This document shows, one piece after another, positions 46,501-57,838 of a stretch of 64,000 bases of DNA. Position 1 is the first letter of the stretch; each line of letters begins with the position of its first letter. The position numbers and the translations under genes are program-made. This DNA is from Rhodamnia argentea (Eukaryota; Streptophyta; Magnoliopsida; Myrtales; Myrtaceae), in assembly GCF_020921035.1 (NCBI RefSeq), contig NC_063152.1, forward strand, positions 27,651,903-27,715,902, read 5' to 3'. The notes beneath the pieces are model-generated. The model did no database searches. It saw only the letters and a program-made list of their open reading frames with translations, and was not told the origin of the DNA.

Positions 46501-49500
46501 ACTACTACTATTATAAGGACATATAGATTATAGTTATCATTAGATGATTCTGATGAAAATGGTGTGACATTGATAGCCACAGCATTCTTGCAACAGCTTT
46601 TGTCAAAGGCACTAATCATTTGTTGCCATAGTATAGCAGCTTTAAAAGATCTGTTGCCACATGCATGTGCATTGGCACAACATAGCACACCACAACACAA
46701 CTACAATATGGTTACAGCAAAGCTTCTACTGTACCAAGCACGCTCTAAGTCATCATTGTCAATGGGCATATCTTGCAATGTACTTGGTTTAGGATAGTGA
46801 AATTGCTGCAGCAACTGTTCAATACTAATTCTTCATGCAATATGCTCATATAACTTGGGAAGACTCTTTGTGTCTCTTGTTACCTGTTGACTGATTTACC
46901 TTCTGACCTTCATAGTTCTTTAGAAATAGTCTTTAAACACAACATAGTTACAGCAAAGCTTCCACTGACCAAGCACGCTCTAAGTCATCATTGTCAATGG
47001 GCATATCTTGCGATGTACTTGGTTTAGGAGAGTGAAATTGCTGCCGCAACTGTTCAATACTAACTCTTTCATGCAATATGCTCATATAACTTGGGGAGAT
47101 TTTTGGTGTCTCTTGTTGCCTGTTGACTGATTTACCTTCTGACCTTCATAGTTCTTTAGACATAGAGTGTTTAAATAGTGGGCCACTCATGTTCCTTTTG
47201 TTTGCTGAATGCAGGCACTAATTAAATTTTGCATTTTTGTAGGGAAGCTGACATGACAAAAGAACGTATTGAGAAGATACTGAAGGCTGGGGCCAACGTT
47301 GTTCTGACCACCAAAGGGATTGATGACATGGCACTCAAGGCAATCTTCTGCATGATTTGCTTTTTTGTTGTTTTTAATCCTTGGAATAGTGTACCGGATG
47401 CTAAACAAGAGCATGCAGACATAAGTTTGAAATCGATGTTCTTTGGTTATTTCTATGAGTCATCTTTTGCTAATTTGTATTTATGTAGATGTTTGTTAAA
47501 ACATCTCATGTATGAAGTGGTTATACTCGAGTATTCTGTCTTTACTTAAATTGGCTGCACTCAGATGATGTAATGCTATTTGATTTAATTGTCAATAAAC
47601 AATGATCTAATATGTCATCTGTGTTTTTTGTTTGATTCAGAGTTCATAAATTGCTTCTGTACTTGTTTAATGTTCCAGTATTTTGTGGAGGCTGGTGCAA
47701 TTGCTGTGAGACGTGTGCGGAAAGAGGATATGCGTCACATTGCCAAAGCAACGGGTGCAACCATGGCAAGTTCACTAATTGTTTCAACAATTTTTCCTCA
47801 ATATTTGCTGGCATTTCATTCTTTGTTGAAACTTTGCTAATAAGAGCATTAGTAAGATGAGAACTCAAAAGTAATGTGATGCATATGTTGGTAATTTTAT
47901 TTTAGCAATGACTTGAAATGTTGAAGAAAGATGCAGGATGGCATTTTCGATGGTTTCATACTAATCTTCATTGCTTGCTTTATATTCTGTCTTTTGAAGT
48001 CCCATTTAATTCTCTACTTGGTGTCTAATGTACTACATTTTATCATTTCATGTAAGAAGGAACTTATTTTCACCTAAGCAAAAAGCATTTTATTGGACGT
48101 TTTGGTACTTGACATGTGCTTTTCAAAACCTAAAACTATCGCACTGTTTTTATTTGCGAGTTATGAGCTTTTTTTTTTTTTATTGGGTTTTCAATGTCGG
48201 AATTTAGATAGCTTGACATGACTAAATCTCTTTGTAAAATGCCTGCAAACTGAACAGAAGTCTCATTGTATCAACTGATTAATTCTTCTTGGAGTGAGTA
48301 AGATGCCCTCTTCACTTTCCTTGACAATGAATGATTATTGGAATATTGAGTATGGAACGCCTGTATGTGGCTTCTTGTTCTTGTCATCCATCTCACCTGA
48401 TGTTGCATATGTTGTTCGTTTTGCCTTATAGTGGAGGATTGAGTATACGAGAGGTTGAGCATGAGTCATAACTTTGCTTAGTTTTTGCTTCCAGTCGTCT
48501 TTCTTTTTCATGCTGGTACTGCGGGTTAGATTCCTGATTCCGTGGATTTTTCCTAATTCTGTACCTTGGTATTTCCCTGACTATATGCAGGTTTCAACAT
48601 TTGCGGATATGGAAGGAGAAGAAACATATGATTCATCCTTTCTTGGATGTGCAGAAGAAGTTGTAGAAGAGCGTATTTCTGATGATGATGTGGTTTTGAT
48701 TAAAGGGACAAAAACAACTAGTGCGGTGAGTTCATGCTCTTTCAGATCGGTCCAAGTCTGGAATTGGATAACTATATGGGATCATGTCCGCTAATCGTAT
48801 TGGTATGACATAGACCTGGGGAAGTTCGTCATTGTTTCAGTGTTCGTATTATGTTTCATAAGAATTGCTGAGTTTAGTTATCAGAGGATTTCATTAAATC
48901 CTCTACTGTACCTGTGTGTTGTGGTGTTTTTTTTTTTTTGGGTGGTAGAAACTAGCTGTTTCATACAAGTTAAGTTGTTTGTTGTAGGTTTCTTTGATCC
49001 TTCGAGGTGCGAATGACTATATGCTTGATGAGATGGAGAGAGCTCTTCATGATGCTTTATCAATTGTCAAGAGGACTCTTGAATCCAACACGGTAGGTCT
49101 CTTGGCCTTGCTTTGTTTTCCTCAGATGAGCCTTTTGATGCTAGTCTGGATTATTCATTGAACCAACTATGATATGGATGACCTTCAGGATACTGTTCTC
49201 ATAGCACTGATTACTTATGATACAGCCAGGGCCCAGGAAAATATGTTTTGATGCCTGAAGAATTTTGCGCAGTTTCCTTGGTTTATCTCTTGATATGGCG
49301 TTCTTGCTAGACCTGCCTGCCAGATAACGGATTCATGCTGTCTTTGAATTTTATTAAGTTAGACAGGTTTAAGGCACATACTACTTAAGAAGACACCACC
49401 TCTGGTGCTCGCCTTTCAGTGCTGAAGTTAGGGATTTTCTTATTCAACTTCTAGCGCAACCCTTTGTCATTTCAAGAAAAATGGAAACCAAAATGAAGTC

Positions 49501-51137
49501 ACGTAAAAGAACCCAAAGAGACATCTCATCCATGATGTTGGGAGTGGCTAGATATTAAGTGATAATATCAGAGCATTTCTTTGTAGAACTGGACCGGCTA
49601 CCTGTGAATTTGGCTGTACGTAGATTGCTCAATGTTAGCATTTTCCGCACATAATCTAGTGGCAATTCGGCCGTGACCTAACTAACATATGCACTTCTGC
49701 ACTGTACTTATAAATGTGATTATGATTGCTTTGTTCTTCTTCCATTTTCCCCCCTTTTTATTGTTATGCTGGGATTACAGGTGGTAGCAGGTGGTGGTGC
49801 GGTTGAGGCTGCCTTATCTGTCTACTTGGAGTATCCGGCAACGACACTAGGATCCCGTGAACAGTTGGCTATTGCTGAATTTGCTGAGTCATTATTAATT
49901 ATACCAAAGGTCTTGATTAACATGCATTGATGTTTTCTTTACTTTGATTTTTGTCTGGGCTTAATGGAGCACTGCATCCTATTTTGCAGTACTTTGGAAA
50001 TTATCTTCCATGCTTTATTAAATTACTTTTCTGCTGAAGGTGCTTGCCGTCAATGCTGCAAAGGATGCAACTGAGTTAGTTGCAAAACTACGGGCTTACC
50101 ACCACACTGCACAAACTAAGGCTGACAAGAAGCATTTGTCGAGGTAATTCCTTGTTGTGTATTTACAATGTCTTTTGTAGCTGGTCAGCGTTTAGGTAAC
50201 TTAAGTTTGGCTCCATTGATCTTTGTTTTCAATCCTGCTTATTTTATTCCCTGCAAGGAGTGTATTTTTTGTATTCGAGATCACCTTCCCATACTCATAT
50301 ATAAACACGTGTGGTCATAAGATAGGCAATTTTTTATGGAACATCTAGAATAATCAGAACCCAACAGTTGTGTGACTCTCAGGAAAAGAAAATTTGATCA
50401 GCGAAATTACGTAATTTCACCTTAATATTTGTTGGATGTCCAAAAAGCCTGTTGATGTGCTTCCTTATTTCGCGAGAATTTATTCCCTCCGATGCTACTT
50501 CCTTAATGAAGTATCCGATTCCTGCGTGTCCTGCGGCACATGCAGTACCAGCTCTTGTTCTTGATGTGGCTCTTTCAGAAGTTGCGGAAGATAGTATAAC
50601 TGTCTCAAGTTGAGTGTCATAGCAAAAAGCAATAACACCAAGGGATTCAGGAAACTGTTAAAATCTATATTATGTCAACTGGGAAGGGGTAGGTTGACTC
50701 AATCATCCGAGTTGGACCAGCATCAATGCAAGACCTTACTCACGAGACCGTTTACCATCTTTGTGTTGTACTCATTATAAGATTACCAAAGCTTTATTCC
50801 AATGACTCTTCTAATATAGATACTGTTGGTTTCATGTCAACGCAGCATGGGATTAGATCTATCTAAAGGAACTATCCGGAACAACTTAGAAGCTGGTGTC
50901 ATCGAACCAGCAATGAGCAAAGTAAAGATAATACAGGTAAAGGAAGAAGCATGAAAATGTGCATTCACTAACTATTGTTGTTGTTCTTCTTCTTGTTCTT
51001 GTTATTATTTCATCTGCTATAATTTGTTTTTGGAACCTTTTGCTTCTCAGTTTGCAACTGAAGCAGCTATAACAATTCTTCGAATTGATGATATGATCAA
51101 GCTTGTCAAGGATGAAAGTCAGAATGGAGAGGATTAG
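43530..51137 (+). CDS. CCT1: T-complex protein 1 subunit alpha (CCT1, cytosolic chaperonin), 17 coding exons
   Basis: The exons are 43530-43602, 43709-43773, 44268-44357, 44445-44531, 44644-44703, 44887-44937, 45224-45319, 45750-45815, 46031-46248, 47243-47339, 47679-47765, 48591-48725, 48988-49092, 49781-49909, 50040-50143, 50846-50936 and 51051-51137. They join in phase to 546 residues; I recall 545 for Arabidopsis CCT1. CCT1 is one of eight paralogous subunits of the ring-shaped TRiC/CCT chaperonin, which folds actin, tubulin and other cytosolic proteins using ATP. Key motifs are [15 protein letters not shown] (59-62), the ATP-site GDGTT (90-94) and GGGA (414-417), with [10 protein letters not shown] and the [13 protein letters not shown] block between. 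The C-terminus is [10 protein letters not shown]. All introns are GT-AG except intron 10 (AAG|GCAATC) and intron 11 (ATG|GCAAGT), which need GC donors. It is a single-copy-style housekeeping gene and appears intact. Confidence 0.97.
46456..46515. repeat. Imperfect (CTA/CTG)n microsatellite in CCT1 intron 9
   Basis: ACTACTATTTACTACTGCTG-type trinucleotides extend through CTGCTACTGCTACTACTAC to about 46512. Intronic. Confidence 0.85.
46696..47172. repeat. Tandem duplication (236-bp period) in CCT1 intron 9
   Basis: Copy one (about 46696-46935) and copy two (about 46937-47172) are about 90% identical by eye. Shared phrases include GTTACAGCAAAGCTTC, AAGCACGCTCTAAGTCATCA, AATGGGCATATCTTGC and GACCTTCATAGTTCTTTAGA. 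It accounts for much of the large size (994 bp) of this intron. Confidence 0.88.
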
Positions 51138-51620
51138 GAATTTTGGTTTATTTAAATGGTACTGGAATGGCCCCCACCATGGGGTGGAGGAGATATCATC
51201 AAGCCTTGTCCTTAGCTTTTTTTGTGATAGGCTCTTTATCTGTGTATGTGGATGTTAGTAGTTGTATCTTAACCTGGGGAATTAACAGAGATGGTTGAGC
51301 ATTGTTCGTCTTACTTTTCTGCAGCAGAGCGCTGTTTATCCCTTTTTTGGGTAAGCCTATTTTTCCAGGATGATGGACGAAATCCTAGGGTAGGAAGTTT
51401 GACTTTCATCCTCTGCTTTTCCAAATGAAACTATCATGCGAGTCATGATTGATTCGGTTTAAGATGTTACCTTTTCCTCTTAAAGTAATTTGAGCCTCTG
51501 CCACCCTTATTTCCCCATAAGCTTAACGGGAGGAAGACCTGCTGAAAGTTATTGCATATGGTCAACGTACTTAGATAAACGGCAGGAACCTCTCCTGGTG
51601 ACGAGCTGCTTTTACAAAGG
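51138..51620 (+). other. 3' region of CCT1
   Basis: Downstream of the TAG at 51135-51137 the sequence is T-rich and transcript-like, with poly-T stretches, for at least 300 bp. No clear AATAAA near-upstream element was assigned. Confidence 0.4.
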
Positions 51621-51624
51621 GATA

Positions 51625-51955
51625 AGTGCTATTGCAGTTTTAAAACTAATCAAAAAAATTCAATTGAGTTCTAAAATTTTCAAAAGAACAATTAGGTCCT
51701 GAAATTTATCAAAAAGTGTAATTGAGGTTTAAAATTTTCAAAAAGTGCAATCACGTCTTAAAACTTGTTAAATTGGTGAAATCAGGTTTTTTTGTTGATG
51801 GAATTTTTTTTTTAAGGTTTTAAGATTTTATTGCACTTTCGTAATAAATTTTATCACTCGATTGTAACTTTTGAAAATTTTATGGCTCAATTGTATTTTA
51901 ATGATAAATTTTAGAATTTGATTGCACTTTTTGAAAATTTCAAGAGGACAGACCA
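51625..51955. mobile_element. Inverted-repeat MITE built of about 36-bp units
   Basis: The left half repeats units like 'aattgaggtttaaaattttcaaaaagtgcaatca'. The right half carries the inverse ('gattgcactttttgaaaattt', 'gattgtaacttttgaaaatttt'). It is AT-rich, non-coding and would fold back on itself. The exact ends are uncertain. Confidence 0.6.
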
Positions 51956-52845
51956 AGCGAATTCCTTTTCTTCAACTTCCAAATTTCTGCCTTGATAAAT
52001 TCAAAAGTAGGTAAGCATGTTGAAGAATACTGATTGGAGCCCTTCAAAACATAGAAAGCGAATTAATTTTGCCCCAATTCCTAAATTTAGGGTTAGGGTT
52101 TGAAAAACATTTTTGATTTATCTAATTTGGGGTAACAAATGCCAAAGCAACGTTGTTTCGCACTATTTTTGCTGACTTCATCTTGTCGGCGAGCCACATC
52201 AAACGGTTTAAATAAAAATATTGGCATATTAGATTTTTGGATTACACAAATCGCTTATTGGCAATGAAGTGATTGATAAAAACAATAGCACTCAATTGAT
52301 CGTCGGAAAAGTTGTTGCACTAAATTTATTGGCATACAAAAGTTATGACATTGTCGGTGTGATTATAGCATATTAAGGATTGTTTTCCCTCTAGAAATGC
52401 AATTAATAATTTGTCCATAATTTTTTCTCGACCCTCCAATTTACACTGCTTTTTCTTTAACTTTATTTTGGTTCGGTAGTGGTCTCCCATTCCAATCATA
52501 CCACATAACATCACTCTTTTTTATTAAAAAAGAAAATCCCAATTGCCAAGAGCGGATGTGGCGGGTAGCCCATTTTGCCTTGCGGGTTTAGGGCACATAT
52601 GATAACACTTCTGCTTCGTAAATTAACTTCCGGCCAGTAGTTGATTTTTTTACTTTTGCTCCAGAAGTTGATTTCGGAGAAATTCCTTTGATAACGGTTG
52701 AAAATTTCTACTTCTGAAATATTACTAACTTAATTTTATAAAAAATTATTGTTGACAACCGAAAAAATTTTACTTCATTTTTAAAATTTTAAAATTTCTT
52801 TAAAAAAAATAATTTTTCATAAAATTATGTTAATCATTTTTCATA

Positions 52846-53287
52846 AGGGAAAAAAGCACCAAAAACCCGGAACTATGCCAACTGTGACACATTTACCCTA
52901 AACTTTTTTTTGTGACACCAAAAATCCCAAACTTTTACTCATGTGACACATTTACCCTAAACTTTTTCTTGTGACATTGAAAACCCTAAACTTATATCCA
53001 TGTGACATATTTACCCCAAAATATTTTTTTGTGACATAAAAAATCCTAAACTTATATTCGTGTGACACATTTATCTCAAAAATTTGAGGTAAATGTGTCA
53101 CACAAATATAAGTTTGGAGTTTTTAGTGTCAAAATAAAAAGTTTGGGGTAAATGTGTCACACGAGCACAAGTTTGGGGTAAATGTGTCACATGCATATAA
53201 GTTTAGGGTTTTTTGTGTCACAAAAAAAAGTTTAGGATAAATGTGTTACAGTGGACATAGTTTAAGGTTTTTGATGGCTTTTTCCCT
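52846..53287. mobile_element. Foldback element made of tandem 'tgtgacacattta' units, flanked by TTTTCATA
   Basis: The left end AGGGAAAAAAGCACCAAAAA and the right end (inverse of GGTTTTTGATGGCTTTTTCCC) form a long imperfect inverted repeat. The arms hold three to four units of about 55-65 bp with TGTGACACATTTACCC and CTAAACTTTT on the left, and their inverses (GGGTAAATGTGTCAC) on the right. The arms meet near 53073-53083. The same 8 bases, TTTTCATA, flank it on both sides (52838-52845 and 53287-53294; the boundary is ambiguous by 1 bp), fitting a hAT-sized target duplication. No coding capacity. Confidence 0.75.
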
Positions 53288-53439
53288 TTTCATAAATTCT
53301 CGCACTTTTCCAAATAAATTGGCACTTAAATGATCCAAAAAAAGTTAGCGCTATATACAAATTTTGGTACTTCTGATGCCTTCCCGCCAAAAATAAAAAA
53401 CTAGCATGTGTTGTCCTATTAGTGTCAATTACACCAAAA

Positions 53440-53660
53440 GGTGTTGTTTGTAGAATAAAAGGTGAGACAAAGGGGTGGACGAGCAGCTACACCCTTTCGC
53501 CGGCGAATCGCCCCTAGCTTAGGCTTGCCAACCACCAGGTTGCCATGCTCGCCAAACATGATGGCGAGGGCATGACCCTCACCTCTTATTTGACCCAATC
53601 TTTCTCTAATTGATTCTCCAAACTTTTCTCTTGTGACAATCGTTATAACTCGGGAGAAGG
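53440..53660. repeat. GC-rich repeat core similar to the one at 29.4-29.6 kb
   Basis: Contains CGCCGGCGAATCGCCCCTAG, then GGCGAGGGCATGACCCTCAC in a stretch clearly richer in GC than its surroundings. It resembles the core of the element at 29190-29760. No domain in any frame. Confidence 0.4.
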
Positions 53661-54399
53661 TAGCCATAGCATCGAGGGAGAAATTTCATTTTTTTTTTAA
53701 ATTACTTTGGTCATACTTTTTGAACTTTCTTTGTACATGTTTCATTTTAAACGTGAACACAAGTTTTAAGAGATCAAGAGCCCAATAGGCCGCAAAAAAA
53801 TTTAGGGATTTGAACGGTGGGGCCTTCTCTTACTAGTCATAGATGAACATAGATAATCTTGTGGAGAACAAATAATATTGACCCACGTAACAAATTACCC
53901 ATAATACATGAGATTAAGTATCCAAAATAGTGTGCTGATATGAATGATATCCATTCGAACATGTTGACTATTGTGGGAAGAAACTCCCGTATCTTAAGCG
54001 TCCTCAAATTATTATGGATTAGTGATATTTATCTCGCTTCTTGGATCTTGTATAATTACTTGCGTAACTAAAAGGATTTATGCTCTAAAAGCATTTTTGA
54101 AGTAAAAATCTTTCTTCAGAAATGTTGTCATGCACGTCCTTCGTCGCTCCTTCTTGCCATCTCTTTTTTTCTTTTCTTTTCATTTTTTACTTCAAAATTT
54201 TCTTTACAAGAAATATACCAAAACTTGGATACGATACACCTTTGGAAAAATGCTCTCCCCCACACGCAGCCTAGAGGATGATGTCAACGGATCGTCCGTG
54301 ACCCATCCGAGTAACGACCCGAATCCATCAGATCACGGGACCACAGCTCGCGCAGACTGCTCTGCTCTGTTCAGCTGTGTTTGCGCATGCTCCCTCCTT

Positions 54400-55288
54400 T
54401 CAATTTAACTTCTTCTTCTTCTTCTTCTTTAAGACGGTCACGACGTGAGTCCACGAACTCATCTCTATCGATTGCGATCCGCTCTCCGACACCACAATTT
54501 GATTACCGAGCGTTAGACCCGCGTTTCTTAGCTTTCGGTTGAGCTCGAAAGTCCGCAAGAATGGGCACTCGACAGTGTCGAGTTTGCAACGAAGCGCAGT
54601 CGAGCCCCTCTTGTCTCGTTCCTTAGTAAGTGGAAACAAACTCTCTACTCCTGCCCCTTTTCAGGTCCGATTTTGACAAGCCTGGTGACATCCGCCCTTG
54701 AACTGTTTTCTTGTTGCGATCGTTTGCTTTGGGCGCAGTTGTTCTTTGGCCTGTTTCAAGAGACAGAAAGGTATTGGGCTCTTTGATTTCTTTGCATATC
54801 TGCATTACCTCCATAGGCTGCATGACAAAGTTTTGAAATTGGGCAAGAATTGGCTGTTTGGTTAAACCCTGGAAGGATCTACCTTCGTGAGGTAGCCGTG
54901 TCTCGCTAAGTGAACTAATACACTTTCTATCAACTGGTTTCTGTTCCTTCCAGTTTTTGGGCCTGAGTTGTTTTGTTGCGCAACGTCCCGCAGATTGAAT
55001 GAAAGACGTGTTGGGTGTCTTAGGGAACAGCAGATGTTCATGTATCCAACCATAGGGTTGTGACCAGAAAATTGCATGTTTAAACCTTGTTGATTGCACT
55101 CTTCAATGTCTTGAATGCAAAATACGAGTGCAGCGAAACGTGCTTTTTGCAAGACTGTCGATGAGATGATATTCCCCTTTGCTGCTTCGGTGAATTGATT
55201 TTCCTCTTTGCTCTTTTTTGGATTTCATGCCTTGAGCATTCTCTGTTTGGGCTCCTTCTTCAACTTTTGTACATAGGAGCTCAACCAT
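54400..55288 (-). pseudogene. Interrupted coding-like stretch of unknown identity
   Basis: On the minus strand one frame runs from MVELLCTKVEEGAQTENAQG (55288), through a stop at 55105-55103, and on without stop to 54623 (including FWSQPYGWIHEHLL and KPVDRKCISSLSETRLP). A second frame follows at 54639-54400 (RTFELNRKLRNAGLTLGNQI). Composition and length look more coding-like than the spacer, but I recognise no family. It could be a decayed gene, a multi-exon gene misread as continuous, or chance. It lies just upstream of RBM48 on the other strand. Confidence 0.3.
54408..54430. repeat. (CTT)n microsatellite
   Basis: Short CTT trinucleotide run, at the 3' end of the interrupted minus-strand frame. 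Confidence 0.85.
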
Positions 55289-55717
55289 CTAAACTGATGC
55301 CTCCTCGTAAGTTAAGATGATTTGGCTGCACATTGCTTGTTATCAAAACGTCTTAGGAGGAGCTTGGATACAACTACTGTGGTCGTCTTGGAATTTGAAT
55401 GCATCATAGATTGGCTTAGAAGGCAAAATAATAGGTTTTACACAATAAACTTGCAAGAGATCATCAGAGAAAGAGAAGTCGTATCTCTTTTCGGGTCTAC
55501 TGTTTATAAATGCAAGGTTTTGGAGGGCTCTCTTATCTTCCAAAAATAATGAGATGATGGAACTTCTTTATGGTTGCATAAGCGTTAAGCTGCTTCATTC
55601 AACGGGAGCTCTAATTGCCATCGACGACTCACTCCGGCCGTAATCATCAGGCTCCGGCAGCTCACACAAGTTGCCGGCGAAAATTTCTCGACTTGCGATT
55701 CCTGGGAAGCAGCACGC

Positions 55718-57838
55718 ATGCCTCAGTACAAAGATGAGCCTCCAGCAGTTCGCGTGTACACGGTCTGTGATGAATCGAGGTTCGTGTTGATACCTCAAAT
55801 CTTTTTTTATTGTTCTTCATCTGATAGGCCGTTGCAACAGACGAGTCTGATGCTATTCAGTTGATTCTTCCGACATGGTTGATTGGGTCGTTTGCTTTTT
55901 GTTAGGGCCGGGTTTGATTTGGTTCTTCTTTGTTTCCTTTGTGTTTCAACAGATACCTGGTCGTGAGGAATGTTCCTGCGTTAGGATGTGGAGATGAGCT
56001 GTTGGAGCTCTTCGCCACTTATGGCGACGTTGAAGAGTTAGTACTTTCTCTCTGTGTCCCCGGATTTTTTTTTTTTAAACATTTTTAGCAGATAGGAGTT
56101 TGAGTAAAGAGTTAGGAATGATTATCATAAACAGTTTGGTACTCTCTAATATCGAGTTTTATCGATATTCCCAGCGGAATTCTCTAGGTTTGATCTTTGG
56201 TTGCTTCTTCAGATGTAAACCAATGGATGAAGAAGACTGTGAGCCGTACACTGATGTTTATTGGATCAAGTTTTGTCTCGACTGCAATGCTAGGTAATTG
56301 GATTTTCTTCTTCTCGTGCGGAGTTCCAGTTGTCTTCACATGTATCGTGAAGTTTATTTATTCGGGATTTAGAATGGCTCCTAGCATCCTTAATTTGACA
56401 CCCTTGTTCCACTTTCCTTGATAGGTTTGCAAAAAAAAAGTTGGATGAGTATGTCTTCTACGGGAATAGACTGCAAGTTTCGTATGCTCCCCATTTTGAG
56501 AGCCTCTCTGATACAAGGGAAAAGTTAGAAGCTAGGAGAAAGGAAGTTCTTGCTCGGTCGAACCGTAAGCTTCTACAATTGGGAGCACAATTCTAATGTT
56601 GTTCTAGGCACAGGTTTTCATATGATAATAAATTAATGGTCGTTTTATACGTGTTTGGTCTGCTCATGCAGCTGGAAGATTCAAGGGTACTGCCACCTCT
56701 AGCAGTGTCGGTCTGGTTAGGTCTTCAGCTAATGCAAGTTCCTCGCAGAGTAGTGTTGTTGGCCAACAGATCTTCAATCCCAATAGGTATGTCAACGAAG
56801 CCTTGAAATGCTGGTCTTCAAATGCTTTGAGCATGCATGATTAGCAGTCAACCTTACTTTCCTTTGTGGTGCCAGTGCATCGCAGCTCACTCCTCATGCT
56901 GATAATTCTTCATATGCAATGGTTTCCTCAGACCTGGTATGTTACTCTATCACACTGCTAAATATCAACATGGTCGCTCCAATTTAGTTCCACTTAGATC
57001 AATTGACGGAATAGTGATTTAAATTGACATTTGGAACTACTTGGAGTTTACCTGTTATACGACAGTTAAGATGATTGCTGAACTTGCTTCATTCATTTTT
57101 GGTCATATTAGCTTAAACTGGGTTATAATATGACAAATTTTTCTCCATGCATAATTGGTGATTCTTTTCTGATTTAAAGTATCATTTGCTTGTGTGCTAG
57201 CACTACGTGATGTCAGATATGCACATGTATTTAGAAGACAGTAGCCTAATTTGATCAAGAAGTCACTATTTAGAAAAATTATGTACTCAGTAGAATGTGC
57301 GTGCTCAACCTAATTAATATGTTTGCTGTTTTTTTAATCATGCTCTACAAGTATAGTTTCTAATATTCACATATTTGATGCAAAAGTTCCTCTGCTCCTT
57401 TACATTAGAACCAGTTCAATGAGAGGGCAATTCTTATCATTCCTTACCATTTACTTCAGGAGAAATTAGGTGCTCGCCTTCATCTTGCATTTGATTTTTG
57501 ATGCATATAGCTTGATATTTTATAAAATCAAGCTCCAACATCCATATGCATACTCATAGTCTCCGATTGTCCTTATGTCCTGGGCCTAACCTGCAATTTT
57601 CTTTTATTATGGTGGATCTCAGGATTATTTTCAATCCCACTCGATGAATCAGACGGTGCAGTTGGTCAGAGACAAGCTCAATAAGGTGAAAAGCTAGGTC
57701 TTACAGGCTTGGGTTAAAGCAACATTTAATTCTGATCATTCCTCCCAATGCACGTTTTAGATTGAATCAAGTGGTGAGTGTCAGCAATCAGGACCTCCAG
57801 TGAAGAAAGCTCGCATCGACAACAGAAGGAGAATTTGA
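55718..57838 (+). CDS. RBM48: RNA-binding protein 48 (RBM48), minor-spliceosome factor, eight coding exons
   Basis: The exons are 55718-55779, 55953-56036, 56213-56293, 56425-56564, 56672-56786, 56876-56936, 57623-57685 and 57761-57838, joining in phase to 227 residues. RBM48 is a small RRM protein which, with ARMC7, supports removal of U12-type introns (known from maize and human work). Diagnostic sequence is the N-terminal YKDEPPAVRVYTVCDESRYL, then VVRNVPALGCGDELLELF, EECKPMDEEDCEPYTDVYW, FAKKKLDEYVFYGNRLQVSY and TREKLEARRKEVLAR. The RRM spans about residues 20-100. The rest is a low-complexity Ser/Gln-rich tail ending in a basic VKKARIDNRRR that may act in nuclear import. All donors are GT and look U2-type. 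The start ATG opens the conserved N-terminal block. Introns are short except intron 6 (686 bp). Confidence 0.95.

Noticed and set aside
47770..47771. A GT 4 bases downstream of the GC donor of CCT1 intron 11
   Set aside because: Using it adds 4 bases and breaks the frame with exon 12 ([11 protein letters not shown]).
49920..50039. Possible extra CCT1 exon between exons 14 and 15
   Set aside because: The protein is continuous from IPK to VLAVNAAKD without it; the 130-bp gap is a normal intron.
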